Shown piece after piece: positions 19,204 through 27,845 of a stretch of DNA of 64,000 bases. Every line of letters starts with the position of its first letter. Position 1 is the first letter of the stretch. Source of the DNA: JBDOQU01 sp039839375 (GTDB lineage: Bacteria; Pseudomonadota; Alphaproteobacteria; DSM-16000; Inquilinaceae). Below the pieces are notes generated by a model, which saw nothing but the letters and a program-made list of their open reading frames with translations, was not told the DNA's origin and searched no databases. A program made the translations under genes and the position numbers. The DNA is taken from assembly GCF_039839375.1 (NCBI RefSeq), contig NZ_JBDOQU010000009.1, forward strand, positions 62,001 to 126,000, given 5' to 3'.

Positions 19204-19923
19204 TTGAGCGCCGGTCATCTGCTGGTCGTCGACGACGACCAGGCGATCCTCGACCTGCTGACCGATTTCCTGTCGGAACATGGCTTCACCGTCGCCACGG
19301 CGACGGACGGGCGAACCATGGGCCAGGCATTCGACGCCCGGTCCTTCGACCTCGTCATCCTGGACGTGAAGCTGCCGGGGGAGGACGGGCTGTCGCTCGC
19401 CGCCCGGCTGCGCGCCACGGCCGACATCCCGATCGTCATGCTGACCGGCCAGGGCGGCGACATCGACCGCATCGTCGGGCTGGAGCTGGGGGCCGACGAC
19501 TATGTCGTGAAGCCCTTCAATCCGCGCGAGCTGCTGGCCCGCATCAAGGCGGTGCTGCGCCGGTCGCGCGGAACCGACGCGCCGCGCGGGGAAGGCGAAC
19601 GGCCCGACCGCCGTCGGTTCAGGGGCTGGGAGGTGGATCTGTCGACGCGCGTGCTGACTGGGCCGGACGGAAGGCCGGTGTCGCTGACGCAAGGGGAGTT
19701 CAACCTGCTTGAGGCGCTGGTGCGCGCGCCGAACCGGATCCTCAGCCGCGACCAGCTCCTGGCAATGACCCGGCTGACCGACAGCGACGTATTCGACCGC
19801 ACGATCGACGTGCTGATCCTGCGTCTGCGCCGGAAGATCGAGCCGAACCCCAAGACTCCCAGCCTGATCCGGACCGAACGCGGCCTCGGCTACGTCTTCG
19901 CCGCCGATGTCGAGACGGTCTGA
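19204..19923 (+). CDS. OmpR-family response regulator
   Basis: A 239-residue protein with a receiver domain (1-118; acidic pocket Asp10-12, phospho-acceptor Asp54 in VILDVKLPG, Thr in MLTGQ, Lys in VVKPF) and a C-terminal winged helix (about 140-236; SLTQGEFNLLEAL, LIRTERGLGYVF). It should bind DNA when phosphorylated. The start is a TTG at 19204 with AAGGA upstream; the nearby ATG at 19193 terminates at once. The last 34 bp overlap the end of the sensor kinase gene on the other strand, its probable partner. Confidence 0.92.
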   Translation: MSAGHLLVVDDDQAILDLLTDFLSEHGFTVATATDGRTMGQAFDARSFDLVILDVKLPGEDGLSLAARLRATADIPIVMLTGQGGDIDRIVGLELGADDYVVKPFNPRELLARIKAVLRRSRGTDAPRGEGERPDRRRFRGWEVDLSTRVLTGPDGRPVSLTQGEFNLLEALVRAPNRILSRDQLLAMTRLTDSDVFDRTIDVLILRLRRKIEPNPKTPSLIRTERGLGYVFAADVETV

Positions 19924-22529
19924 CCCGGCCGGTCCAGCACCGTCCGGACGTTGCGGGCCAGCGTCCACCGGTCATAGGGTTTCTCGATCAGGTCCAGATG
20001 GCGGTTCAGCCGCCCCTCGTCGACCAGGGCGTCGCGGGTGAAGCCCGAACAATAGAGCGCCGGCAGCCCCGGCCGGAGCCCCGTCGCCTCGCGCACCAGG
20101 TCGGGGCCGGTCATGCCGCCGGGCAGCACGACGTCGGTGAAGATGAGGTCGATGGGTGCCTCCTCGCCCAGCAGCGCCAGCGCCGCCGGCCCGTCTTCGG
20201 CCTGCCGGGTCCGGTAGCCCAGCCCCTCCAGCATCTCCACCGCCACGTCCCGGACGGCGCGATCGTCCTCCACCACCAGCACCGTCTCGTCGCGCCCGAG
20301 CAGATCGGCCAGCAGCTCAGGTGCGGCCAGCTCGGAGCGCGCTTCCCGCGCCCCGCTGCGCGGCAGGTGGATGATGACGGCCGTGCCGCAGCCCAGCCGG
20401 CTCTCGATGCCGACATGGCCGCCCGACTGGTTGACGAAGCCATGGACCATGCTGAGCCCCAGCCCGCTGCCGCGTCCGACGTCCTTGGTGGTGAAGAAGG
20501 GCTCGAAGACGCGCGCCAGCACGTCGGGCGGCATGCCATGGCCGGTGTCGGCGACGCGCAGCCGGACGGCGTCGCCCGCCGTCATGCCGAACGATGTGGC
20601 GGACTCGCGGTCCAGCGTGCGGTTCCCGGTCTCGATCCTCAATGTCCCGCCCTCGGCCATCGCATCCCGGCCGTTGATCGCGAGGTTGAGGAGCGCGTTC
20701 TCCAACTGTCCGGGATCGATCACCGTGGTCCACAGGCCGGGGGCGAGGTCCGCTTCGATCGCAATGGTCTCCCCCAAACTGTAACCCAGAAGATCCAGCA
20801 TCCCCTCGACCAGCGCGTTCAGGTCGGTCGGCTGGGGCTGCAATGTCTGCCGGCGGGAGAAGGCCAGAAGCCTCTGCGTCAGCAGCGCCCCCCGGTCCGC
20901 GGCGTCCAACGCCCGGCGCGCTCGCCGCTGGAGGATCGGCCGGTCCTCCAGCCCGTCCTCCAGCAGGTGCAGGTTGCCCACGATGGCGGCCAGCAGATTG
21001 TTGAAATCATGCGCCACGCCGCCGGTGAGCTGGCCCACGATCTCCATCTTCTGGGCCTGCCGCAACTGCTCCTCGGTCGCCTTGCGCTCCGTCAGGTCGG
21101 TATGGATGGTGACGAAGCCTCCCGCCGGCATGGGGTTGGACCGCCGCTCCACCGTCCGCCCGTCGGGCAGCGTCTCCTCCCGCCGTACGCCATCGCGCAC
21201 CCTGTCGCCGGCCATCTCGCCCGCCGCCGCCTCCGACAGGCCGTAGATGGTGAGATATTGCGGATTCCAGGCCACTGCCCTGCCGTCGGCGTCGAACACG
21301 GCAAGGCCGTCATTCATGCTGTCGAAGGTGGCTTCCAGCAGCTTCGTTTTCTCGCTCAGTTCCCGCGCCAGCCGGTCGCGCTCGAAGGCGTTGTCCTTGA
21401 AGATGTTGAACGCCCGCGCCAGCGCCCCGATCTCGTCCGGCCGGTCGGTCGCCGGCACCTCCACCGCCCGGTTGCCGCCGGCCAGCCGCATCATGGAATC
21501 CGTGACGGCGGCAAGGTTGCCGCCCAGATCGCGCACCACGTACCAGGCGGCGAGCGACGCGGCCAGGACGCAGATCGCGCCCAGCGCCAGGATGCTGGTC
21601 TTGCCCGCCGTCACCGCCGCATTCGTATCCTGGGACCGGCGCGCCGCGCCCGCCTCCACCATATCGACCAGCGCCGCCACCCGCTCGCTCAACTGCGCGG
21701 ACAGCGCGCGGGTCAGCGCCAGCAGGTAGGAGGTCCCGAGTTCTCCGTCCAACTGCTCATGCCGGATGGCGAATACGCTTGAGGATCCCAGCCCATAGGC
21801 TGTCATCCGGCCCATTGCCTGGCGGAGATCCCGCGTCAGGGCAGGATCGCCGACCGCGCCCAGATGGTCTTCCGCCATCGCCACGCCTTGGTCGAACTCG
21901 CTTTTGAGGATCTGAAGGCTGGAAACGCTGGAGGCCGTGGTGGCGGCGGTCATCACGTCGGATAGATGCCGCGCCTCGCCCTCGATGGCGGTCAGCGCCC
22001 TCAGCGTGCGGGAATCCCCATCCAGCCTGTTGGCGCGGGCGAGGATTGCCGTCGCCTCCCGCCGGGCGGTGGCGAGACCGAACAGGGCCTGCTGAATGTC
22101 GGCGCGCAGATGCAAATTGCGCCGGGTCGTCTCTATCAGGTCTGTCAGCGCCGCTTCCATCCGAAGCACCAGGGCCTCGATGGTGGTCCGGCTGCCCTCG
22201 GCGCGCGGCAGTTCGGTTCGCACCAGGGTCAGGATCTCGTCCAGCTCCCGCCGCAGCCGCTCCCGCTCGTCGTCAAGCTGGAAGGGCGTCGCGACGCTGG
22301 CGATGAAGGGCGCCAGCGCCGCCAGCCCCGCCGCTCGCTCCGCCACCGCCATGGATTGCGATATCTCCGGCAGGCTCTCCCGCCTCAGCGCGTTCAGCGA
22401 CTGCTCGGTATTGCTGAACCCCACCCAGCCGACCACGCCGACCGCGATGGTCAGCGCGACCATGGTCGAGAACGCCAGCAGAAGCCGCGTCTGGGCGCGT
22501 GGACGCCATCTCAGCCCAAGGATGCTCAT
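19890..22529 (-). CDS. Hybrid sensor histidine kinase (TorS-like sensor, HAMP, PAS, HisKA, HATPase, receiver)
   Basis: An 879-residue protein: membrane span at about 17-39, a helical periplasmic sensor (about 40-310), a second span (about 312-333), HAMP, a PAS-like region (about 395-480), HisKA with His507 (GGVAHDFNNLL), HATPase_c with N box (NLAINGRDAM), G1 DTGHGMPP and FFTTK, and a C-terminal receiver with Asp799 (FTDVVLPGG). The N-terminal sensor resembles that of TorS. The gene converges on and overlaps the OmpR-type regulator by 34 bp. Signal unknown. Confidence 0.9.
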   Translation of the reverse strand: MSILGLRWRPRAQTRLLLAFSTMVALTIAVGVVGWVGFSNTEQSLNALRRESLPEISQSMAVAERAAGLAALAPFIASVATPFQLDDERERLRRELDEILTLVRTELPRAEGSRTTIEALVLRMEAALTDLIETTRRNLHLRADIQQALFGLATARREATAILARANRLDGDSRTLRALTAIEGEARHLSDVMTAATTASSVSSLQILKSEFDQGVAMAEDHLGAVGDPALTRDLRQAMGRMTAYGLGSSSVFAIRHEQLDGELGTSYLLALTRALSAQLSERVAALVDMVEAGAARRSQDTNAAVTAGKTSILALGAICVLAASLAAWYVVRDLGGNLAAVTDSMMRLAGGNRAVEVPATDRPDEIGALARAFNIFKDNAFERDRLARELSEKTKLLEATFDSMNDGLAVFDADGRAVAWNPQYLTIYGLSEAAAGEMAGDRVRDGVRREETLPDGRTVERRSNPMPAGGFVTIHTDLTERKATEEQLRQAQKMEIVGQLTGGVAHDFNNLLAAIVGNLHLLEDGLEDRPILQRRARRALDAADRGALLTQRLLAFSRRQTLQPQPTDLNALVEGMLDLLGYSLGETIAIEADLAPGLWTTVIDPGQLENALLNLAINGRDAMAEGGTLRIETGNRTLDRESATSFGMTAGDAVRLRVADTGHGMPPDVLARVFEPFFTTKDVGRGSGLGLSMVHGFVNQSGGHVGIESRLGCGTAVIIHLPRSGAREARSELAAPELLADLLGRDETVLVVEDDRAVRDVAVEMLEGLGYRTRQAEDGPAALALLGEEAPIDLIFTDVVLPGGMTGPDLVREATGLRPGLPALYCSGFTRDALVDEGRLNRHLDLIEKPYDRWTLARNVRTVLDRPGQTVSTSAAKT

Positions 22530-22592
22530 CGTCGCCTTATTGTAGCGGCTCCTGGCGCGGACGGGGAATCCCGGCGCATGGCGGAGAGGTGA

Positions 22593-23501
22593 TCAAGCTT
22601 CCGGACCCAGGGCAACATATTCGGCCGCGAGGAAATCCAGGAGAGCGCGCACCGAAGGCAGCAGGCCCCTGCGGGAAGGGAACATCGCATGGATGATCCC
22701 GGTTCTGGGAGCCCATTCCGGCAGGCAGTCCACCAGCGTCCCCGCCCGCAAATCCTCGGCCACCACCATGGTCGGCAGTTGCACGATCCCGACGCCGCTC
22801 AATGCGGCGAGCCGTAGGGCGACCATGTCCTCCGTCACGAAACGGGGCGCGTGGCGAATTTGCGCCGTGGCGCCGTCCGGCCCCTCCAGGCACCAGTCAT
22901 AGTCCTGATGAGGCGGCCCCCAGGCCAGGCTCGGCAGCGCGCCCAGATCAGCCGGGACGGCCGGCGTCGGCAGGCGCCGCATGAGCCCCGGATCGGCCAC
23001 CAGCCGTTGCGGGCTCTGCGCCAGGACCTTCATCACAAGGTCGCTTTCCTCCAGCGGTGGGAAGCGCACCCGGATGGCTATGTCGAACCCTTCGCGGATC
23101 AGGTCGACCCGCCGGTTGGTGCTGACAAGATGCACGTCCACTTTGGGGCAGGCTGCCATGAAGCGGGCGATCATGGCGCCGACCTGGAAATACAGCACGG
23201 AGGGCGGACAGCTGATCCTGACCGTCCCCCGCGGTTCGGCCCGCCTTCTGTCGACCGCTTCCAGCGCCGCCTCGGCTTCGACCAGCATCGCGACGCAATG
23301 CTGATGGAATTCCTGGCCGATCTCGGTGACGACGAAGCGGCGGGTCGAACGGTGGATCAGACGGACGCCCAGCCGCTCTTCAAGAAGCCCGATGCGCCGG
23401 CTGAGCCGGGATCGCGGTACGCCGAGCTTGCGGGCGGCGGCGGCGAAGCCTCCCTCATCCACCACGGCGGCGAAGAAGCGAAGGTCGTTGAGATCCTGCA
23501 T
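22593..23501 (-). CDS. LysR-family transcriptional regulator of the pirin operon
   Basis: A 302-residue LysR-type regulator: N-terminal winged HTH (residues 1-60; FAAAARKLGVPRSRLSRRI) and a C-terminal substrate-binding domain (about 90-295). This subtype (LHAT-like, RFFAAVVDEGGF) is commonly divergent from pirin or quinone-type reductase genes. It is divergent from the pirin / YcaC / FMN reductase operon, with a palindrome TGTCCT-N6-AGGACA in the gap that fits a LysR site and lies 9 bp from its own start, suggesting autoregulation. Confidence 0.92.
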   Translation of the reverse strand: MQDLNDLRFFAAVVDEGGFAAAARKLGVPRSRLSRRIGLLEERLGVRLIHRSTRRFVVTEIGQEFHQHCVAMLVEAEAALEAVDRRRAEPRGTVRISCPPSVLYFQVGAMIARFMAACPKVDVHLVSTNRRVDLIREGFDIAIRVRFPPLEESDLVMKVLAQSPQRLVADPGLMRRLPTPAVPADLGALPSLAWGPPHQDYDWCLEGPDGATAQIRHAPRFVTEDMVALRLAALSGVGIVQLPTMVVAEDLRAGTLVDCLPEWAPRTGIIHAMFPSRRGLLPSVRALLDFLAAEYVALGPEA

Positions 23502-23509
23502 GGCGTCAT

Positions 23510-23527
23510 TGTCCTATATTCAGGACA
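23510..23527. promoter_or_regulatory. Palindromic operator between LysR gene and pirin operon
   Basis: TGTCCT (23510-23515), six bases, AGGACA (23522-23527): a perfect 6+6 inverted repeat in the 123-bp divergent gap. Size and T-N-A layout fit a LysR-type operator. It is the only clear palindrome in the gap. Confidence 0.55.
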
Positions 23528-23624
23528 TTGAAGCGCAGAATCGGCCTCTACCGCCAGACCTGGTTCGGTTCCAGATTCCTCTCGAGCAAGGCGTCCATCA
23601 CGACGCCGCGAGAGGAGAAGCGAT

Positions 23625-24491
23625 ATGAGAAAGATCCTCGGAGTCTATGGCGGCCCGCAGCCGCATTGGGTCGGCGACGGGTTTCCCGTGCGCTCGCTGT
23701 TTTCCCACGCCAGCCATGGCGACCATGTGAGCCCCTTCCTGCTGCTGGACTATGCCGGCCCCGCCGAATTCGCGCCGGCGGACAGGCCGCGCGGCGTCGG
23801 CGTCCATCCGCATCGCGGGTTCGAGACCGTCACCATCGTCTATGAGGGCGAGGTCGAGCACAGGGATTCGACGGGCAAGGGCGGCGTCATCGGACCTGGT
23901 GACGTTCAATGGATGACGGCGGCCGGGGGTATCCTGCATGAGGAATTCCACTCCCCGGCGTTCACCCGCAAGGGCGGAACCCTCCAGATGGTCCAGCTCT
24001 GGGTCAACCTCCCGGCGAAGGACAAGAACGCCGAACCCGGCTACCAGAGCCTGCTGGACCGCGACATCCCCAGCGTCAACCTGCCCGACGAGGCCGGGAC
24101 GTTGCGGGTCATCGCCGGCGATTATGAGGGGCATCGCGGCCCGGCCCGCACCTTCACGCCCATCGATCTGTGGGACGTACGGTTGCGGCGGGACGGTGTT
24201 GCTTCCCTGTCCCTGCCGGAAGGGCGCACCGCGATCGTCGTCGTGCTGAAGGGCACGGTGCAGGTGAATGGCGACGCCATCGCCCGCGAGGCCCAGTTCG
24301 TCCTGCTGGACAGGACAGGCGGCGAGATTTCGCTGGAGGCGAACGGCGATGCGTCGCTGCTTGTCCTCGGCGGCGAACCCATCGACGAGCCGGTCGTCAT
24401 GCACGGCCCGTTCGTCATGAATACGGCCGACGAGATCAGGCAGGCGGTAAGCGATTTTCAGGACGGCCGCTTCGGCAAGATTCCGGCCTGA
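23625..24491 (+). CDS. Pirin family protein (bicupin)
   Basis: A 288-residue bicupin. The N-terminal cupin has the metal-binding pattern HPHRGFETVT and HRDSTGKGGVIGPGDVQWMTAAGGILHEE, typical of pirins with quercetinase-like or redox-regulatory roles. The C-terminal pirin_C domain spans about 180-285. Strong ribosome site GAGAGGAG upstream of the ATG. First gene of an operon with a YcaC-like hydrolase and an FMN reductase under the divergent LysR regulator. Quercetin dioxygenase activity is known for some family members but is not shown here. Confidence 0.93.
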   Translation: MRKILGVYGGPQPHWVGDGFPVRSLFSHASHGDHVSPFLLLDYAGPAEFAPADRPRGVGVHPHRGFETVTIVYEGEVEHRDSTGKGGVIGPGDVQWMTAAGGILHEEFHSPAFTRKGGTLQMVQLWVNLPAKDKNAEPGYQSLLDRDIPSVNLPDEAGTLRVIAGDYEGHRGPARTFTPIDLWDVRLRRDGVASLSLPEGRTAIVVVLKGTVQVNGDAIAREAQFVLLDRTGGEISLEANGDASLLVLGGEPIDEPVVMHGPFVMNTADEIRQAVSDFQDGRFGKIPA

Positions 24492-24589
24492 AACGCTTAA
24501 GGAACCAGGTGGCCCCGGTATCCGCACGGGGTCGCCCGCCAACGGCGAAAGCTGACATTCGCGGACAGCCCAATGGAAGGAGCACGACC

Positions 24590-25216
24590 ATGACCAGACC
24601 CTATGTCCGTCTCGACAAGGATCAGGCCGCCGTCTTGATGGTGGACCATCAAGCGGGCCTGCTTTCACTCGTCAGGGATATCGATCCCGACAAGTTCAAG
24701 AACAACGTGCTGGCCCTCGCCGATCTCGCAAAATACTTCAAACTGCCGACGATCCTGACCACCAGCTTCGAGGACGGCCCGAACGGACCGCTGGTGCCTG
24801 AACTGAAGCAGACATTCCCCGACGCACCCTTCATTCCGCGACCGGGGCAGATCAATGCCTGGGACAATGAAGATTTCGTCGCCGCCGTCAAGGCAACGGG
24901 GAAGAGGCAACTCATCATCGCGGGGGTGGTGACGGAGGTCTGCGTCGCCTTCCCGGCGCTGTCCGCGATCGAGGAGGGTTTCGACGTCTTCGTGGTCACC
25001 GACGCCTCGGGCACGTTCAACGAGATCACGCGGCATTCGGCCTGGAGCCGGATGGCGGAGGCGGGCGCTCAACTCATGACATGGTTCGGCCTCGCCTGCG
25101 AACTGCACCGCGACTGGCGCAACGACATCGAAGGGCTGGGAACCTTGTTCTCCAACCATATCCCCGACTACCGCAACCTCATCGGCAGCTACAACACCGT
25201 CAAGGCGGCCCGGTAG
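24590..25216 (+). CDS. ycaC: YcaC-like isochorismatase-family hydrolase
   Basis: A 208-residue cysteine hydrolase, the same length as E. coli YcaC and very similar in recalled sequence (MTRPYVRLDKDQAAVL, INAWDNEDFV, GVVTEVCVAFPALSAIEEGF). Asp19 and the nucleophile Cys118 are present. Family members are homo-oligomers of uncertain substrate. The start is the ATG at 24590 behind AAGGAG; the frame is open upstream but only in shadow of the pirin gene. Middle gene of the pirin operon. Confidence 0.92.
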   Translation: MTRPYVRLDKDQAAVLMVDHQAGLLSLVRDIDPDKFKNNVLALADLAKYFKLPTILTTSFEDGPNGPLVPELKQTFPDAPFIPRPGQINAWDNEDFVAAVKATGKRQLIIAGVVTEVCVAFPALSAIEEGFDVFVVTDASGTFNEITRHSAWSRMAEAGAQLMTWFGLACELHRDWRNDIEGLGTLFSNHIPDYRNLIGSYNTVKAAR

Positions 25217-25235
25217 ATCGAAAGGAGCGACGGCG

Positions 25236-25793
25236 ATGACGAAGCTCATCGGACTTTCGGGCAGCCTGCGTGACGGTTCGTACAACACGGCTCTGCTTCG
25301 CGCGGCGGCGGGTCTCGTGCCCGACGGGGTCGAACTTGCCGTCGCGACGATCCGGGGCATCCCGCTCTATGACGCGGATCTGGAAGCGGCGGAAGGCATT
25401 CCGCGGATTGTCGCGGACCTGAAGGACGCCATTGCCGCCGCTGACGGGCTGCTGCTCGCCACGCCGGAATACAACAATTCGATTCCCGGCGTGTTCAAGA
25501 ACGCGATCGACTGGCTGTCGCGCCCGACGGAGGACATAGGACGGGTCTTCGCCGGCAAGCCGGTCGCCGTGATCGGGGCGTCGCCGGGCGGTTTCGGAAC
25601 TGTCCTGAGCCAGAACGGATGGCTTCCCGTCCTGCGCTACCTCGGGACCAGGCCATGGTTCGGGGGGCGGCTGCTGGTATCCCGCGCGAACGGCGTCTTC
25701 GATGCCGGCGGCGTTCTCACCGATGACGCAGTCACCGACCAACTGCGCCGGTTCCTCCAGGGATTCGCCGCTTTCGCCGCCACTGAAGAATGA
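25236..25793 (+). CDS. NAD(P)H-dependent FMN reductase
   Basis: A 185-residue flavodoxin-like reductase: FMN phosphate loop GLSGSLRDGSYN (6-17), ATPEYNNSIPGVFKNAIDW (the PEYN motif of the NADPH-dependent FMN/azoreductase family) and GASPGGFG. AAGGAG precedes the ATG 19 bp after the YcaC-like gene. With pirin and the hydrolase it forms a set often linked to quinone or aromatic stress; the physiological substrate is unproven. Followed by a strong terminator. Confidence 0.93.
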   Translation: MTKLIGLSGSLRDGSYNTALLRAAAGLVPDGVELAVATIRGIPLYDADLEAAEGIPRIVADLKDAIAAADGLLLATPEYNNSIPGVFKNAIDWLSRPTEDIGRVFAGKPVAVIGASPGGFGTVLSQNGWLPVLRYLGTRPWFGGRLLVSRANGVFDAGGVLTDDAVTDQLRRFLQGFAAFAATEE

Positions 25794-25797
25794 AGAA

Positions 25798-25827
25798 GCC
25801 CCGGCCGATCATGTCGGCCGGGGCCTT
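25798..25827. terminator. Bidirectional rho-independent terminator
   Basis: Perfect 11-bp stem: GCCCCGGCCGA (25798-25808), loop TCATG, TCGGCCGGGGC (25814-25824), then CTTT. AAGAAG upstream gives a U-rich tail on the minus strand. It separates the convergent FMN reductase and sugar-binding protein genes. Confidence 0.85.
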
Positions 25828-25837
25828 TCGCGCCGCG

Positions 25838-26776
25838 CTATTCCTCGCTGGTCCAGCCGGCGTATTCGTCCAGATTGTCCTTCGTGACCAGGGTCACGGG
25901 GATCAGGATCGGATCTTCCGTCGGCGGGTTGCCCTGCATGATGTCGTAGCCGACCTCGACCGCCCGCTGCGCCATCACCAGCGGGTCCTGCGCGGCGGTG
26001 GCGGCGAACAGCGTGTCCTCCATCGCAAGCTGGGCCTCGGCGTCCGGGGCGCCGTCGACGCCGACAATGAAGAACTCATCCCGCTGCGCCTGCTTGGCGG
26101 CCAGGTCCGCACCGATGGCCGTTGGATCATTGATCGCGAACACGGCGTCAATGTCCGGGAAAGCGGTCAGGAGCGAGGTCATCGCCTCAAGACCGCCTTC
26201 ACGGCTGCCGCCGGCGTTCTGGTTGTCGGACAGGATCTCGATCTCCTCATATTCGGCCAGCACGTTGTGGCAGCCCTCGACCCGGTCCGCGACGGCGGAG
26301 ACGGGCGGGCCGTTGATGATGACGACATTGCCCGCGCCGCCCAGCCGCTCGGCCAGGTATTCGCAGCCGACCTCGCCCGCCTGGACGTTGTTGGAGGTCA
26401 CGGTGGCGTCCGCGCCCTCGGCGTTCACGTCGACCGCGACCACCACGATCCCGGCTTCCTTGGCGCGCTGCACGGCCGGAAAGATGCCCCGGCTGTCGGC
26501 CGCGTTCAGCACGATCATATCGACGCCCGCCGCGATGAAATCGTCGATCTGGCCGACCTGGCGGTTCAGATCGTAGCCGCTGGAGACGACCGTCACTTCA
26601 GCGTCGGGATTGATCTCCTTGGCCGCCAGCTCCGCGCCGCGACCGATCTGGACGAAGAACGGATTGCCCAGATCGCCGACCGTCACGCCGACGGAATTCA
26701 ATTCCTGCGACCAGGCTGCCGGGGCCGTGCCCATCATGGTCAGGGCGACGAGGCTGAAACCGATGCTCTTTCTCAC
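25838..26776 (-). CDS. Periplasmic sugar-binding protein of ribose-type ABC transporter
   Basis: A 312-residue protein with signal peptide (cleavage near AWSQ-E, residue 23-24) and a type I periplasmic-binding fold: GNPFFVQIGRGAELAAKE, GVDMIVLNAADSRG, AINDPTAIGA and VGVDGAPDAE are typical of RbsB-like proteins. GTG start at 26776 behind GGAGG. Third gene of the ABC operon (ATPase, permease, binding protein). Ligand is probably a pentose or related sugar; no sugar kinase or isomerase is nearby to narrow it. Confidence 0.93.
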   Translation of the reverse strand: MRKSIGFSLVALTMMGTAPAAWSQELNSVGVTVGDLGNPFFVQIGRGAELAAKEINPDAEVTVVSSGYDLNRQVGQIDDFIAAGVDMIVLNAADSRGIFPAVQRAKEAGIVVVAVDVNAEGADATVTSNNVQAGEVGCEYLAERLGGAGNVVIINGPPVSAVADRVEGCHNVLAEYEEIEILSDNQNAGGSREGGLEAMTSLLTAFPDIDAVFAINDPTAIGADLAAKQAQRDEFFIVGVDGAPDAEAQLAMEDTLFAATAAQDPLVMAQRAVEVGYDIMQGNPPTEDPILIPVTLVTKDNLDEYAGWTSEE

Positions 26777-26858
26777 GTCTTCGATCCTCCCTTTGGGGTT
26801 GGTCCTTCGCGGACCGTTCCGCGAAGTCCTGTTGCGGGGCGCGGCGGCCCCGGTTCCG

Positions 26859-27845
26859 CTACGCCCGGCCGCTCGCCCGGACGCGGTATTTGTCGATGAT
26901 GACGGCGATGATGATGACCAGCCCCTTCACGACCAGCTGCCAGAAGAAGGAGACGTTCATCAGCGTCAGCCCGTTATTCAGCATGGCGATGATCAGCGCC
27001 CCGAACAGGGTGCCGATCACGGTGCCGATGCCGCCGACGAAGCTGGTGCCGCCCAGGATGACGGCGGCGATCGCGTCCAACTCGTAGCCGACGCCCAGAT
27101 TGCCGTTGGCGCTGTAGAGCCGGCTGGCGCTCATCACCCCGCCCAGCCCGGAGAACAGGCCGGAGATGGCGTAGACGAACATCAGCACCAGCCCGACCTT
27201 GATGCCGGTCAGCCGCGCCGCCTGCGCGTTGCCGCCGACGGCGTAGACATGAACGCCCAGCACCGTTCGGCGCAGGATGAACCAGCTCAGCGCCACGACG
27301 CCCAGCGCGATCACCACCAGCCACGGCGCCGGCCCCAGATAGGCGTTGCCGATCCATTCGAAGCTGATCTCGCTGTTGATGACCGTGGTGCCGCCGGCCA
27401 GCAGATAGGCGACGCCGCGTAGCGCGGTGAACGATCCCAACGTCACGATGAAGGGCGGCAGGCCGACATAGGCGACCAGCGCGCCGTTGGCCGCCCCCAT
27501 GGCGAGACCGGTCAGGAGCGCCACCGGGATCGCCGCCCACGACCATTCCGGCGCCAGCGAGGTGATGATGGCGACGACGGCCGTCGATCCCAGGATCGCG
27601 CCGACCGAAAGGTCGATGCCGCCGGTCAGGATGACGAAGGTCATGCCGGCGGCCAGCACGATGTTGATCGAGGCCTGCCGTGCGATGTTCAGCAAATTGC
27701 CTTCGGTCATGAAGTTGGGCGCCAGGAACGAGAACACGATCGCGATCGCGATCATCACCGGCAGGATGCCCAGCGACTGCACGGCGTCCCGCGCCAGCGC
27801 GGCCCTGAAGCTCTTCTTGTGGGAGGCTTCGCTGGTTGTCGTCAT
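26859..27845 (-). CDS. Ribose-type ABC transporter permease
   Basis: A 328-residue inner-membrane protein with about ten hydrophobic spans. Hallmarks of RbsC-like BPD_transp_2 permeases: ILTGGIDLSVGAILG near residue 75, LPPFIVTLGSFTALRGVAYLLAGG, and YAVGGNAQAARLTGI. ATG at 27845 overlaps the ATPase stop (ATGA). An 82-bp gap with its own ribosome site precedes the binding-protein gene, which may allow higher expression of that component. Confidence 0.93.
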   Translation of the reverse strand: MTTTSEASHKKSFRAALARDAVQSLGILPVMIAIAIVFSFLAPNFMTEGNLLNIARQASINIVLAAGMTFVILTGGIDLSVGAILGSTAVVAIITSLAPEWSWAAIPVALLTGLAMGAANGALVAYVGLPPFIVTLGSFTALRGVAYLLAGGTTVINSEISFEWIGNAYLGPAPWLVVIALGVVALSWFILRRTVLGVHVYAVGGNAQAARLTGIKVGLVLMFVYAISGLFSGLGGVMSASRLYSANGNLGVGYELDAIAAVILGGTSFVGGIGTVIGTLFGALIIAMLNNGLTLMNVSFFWQLVVKGLVIIIAVIIDKYRVRASGRA

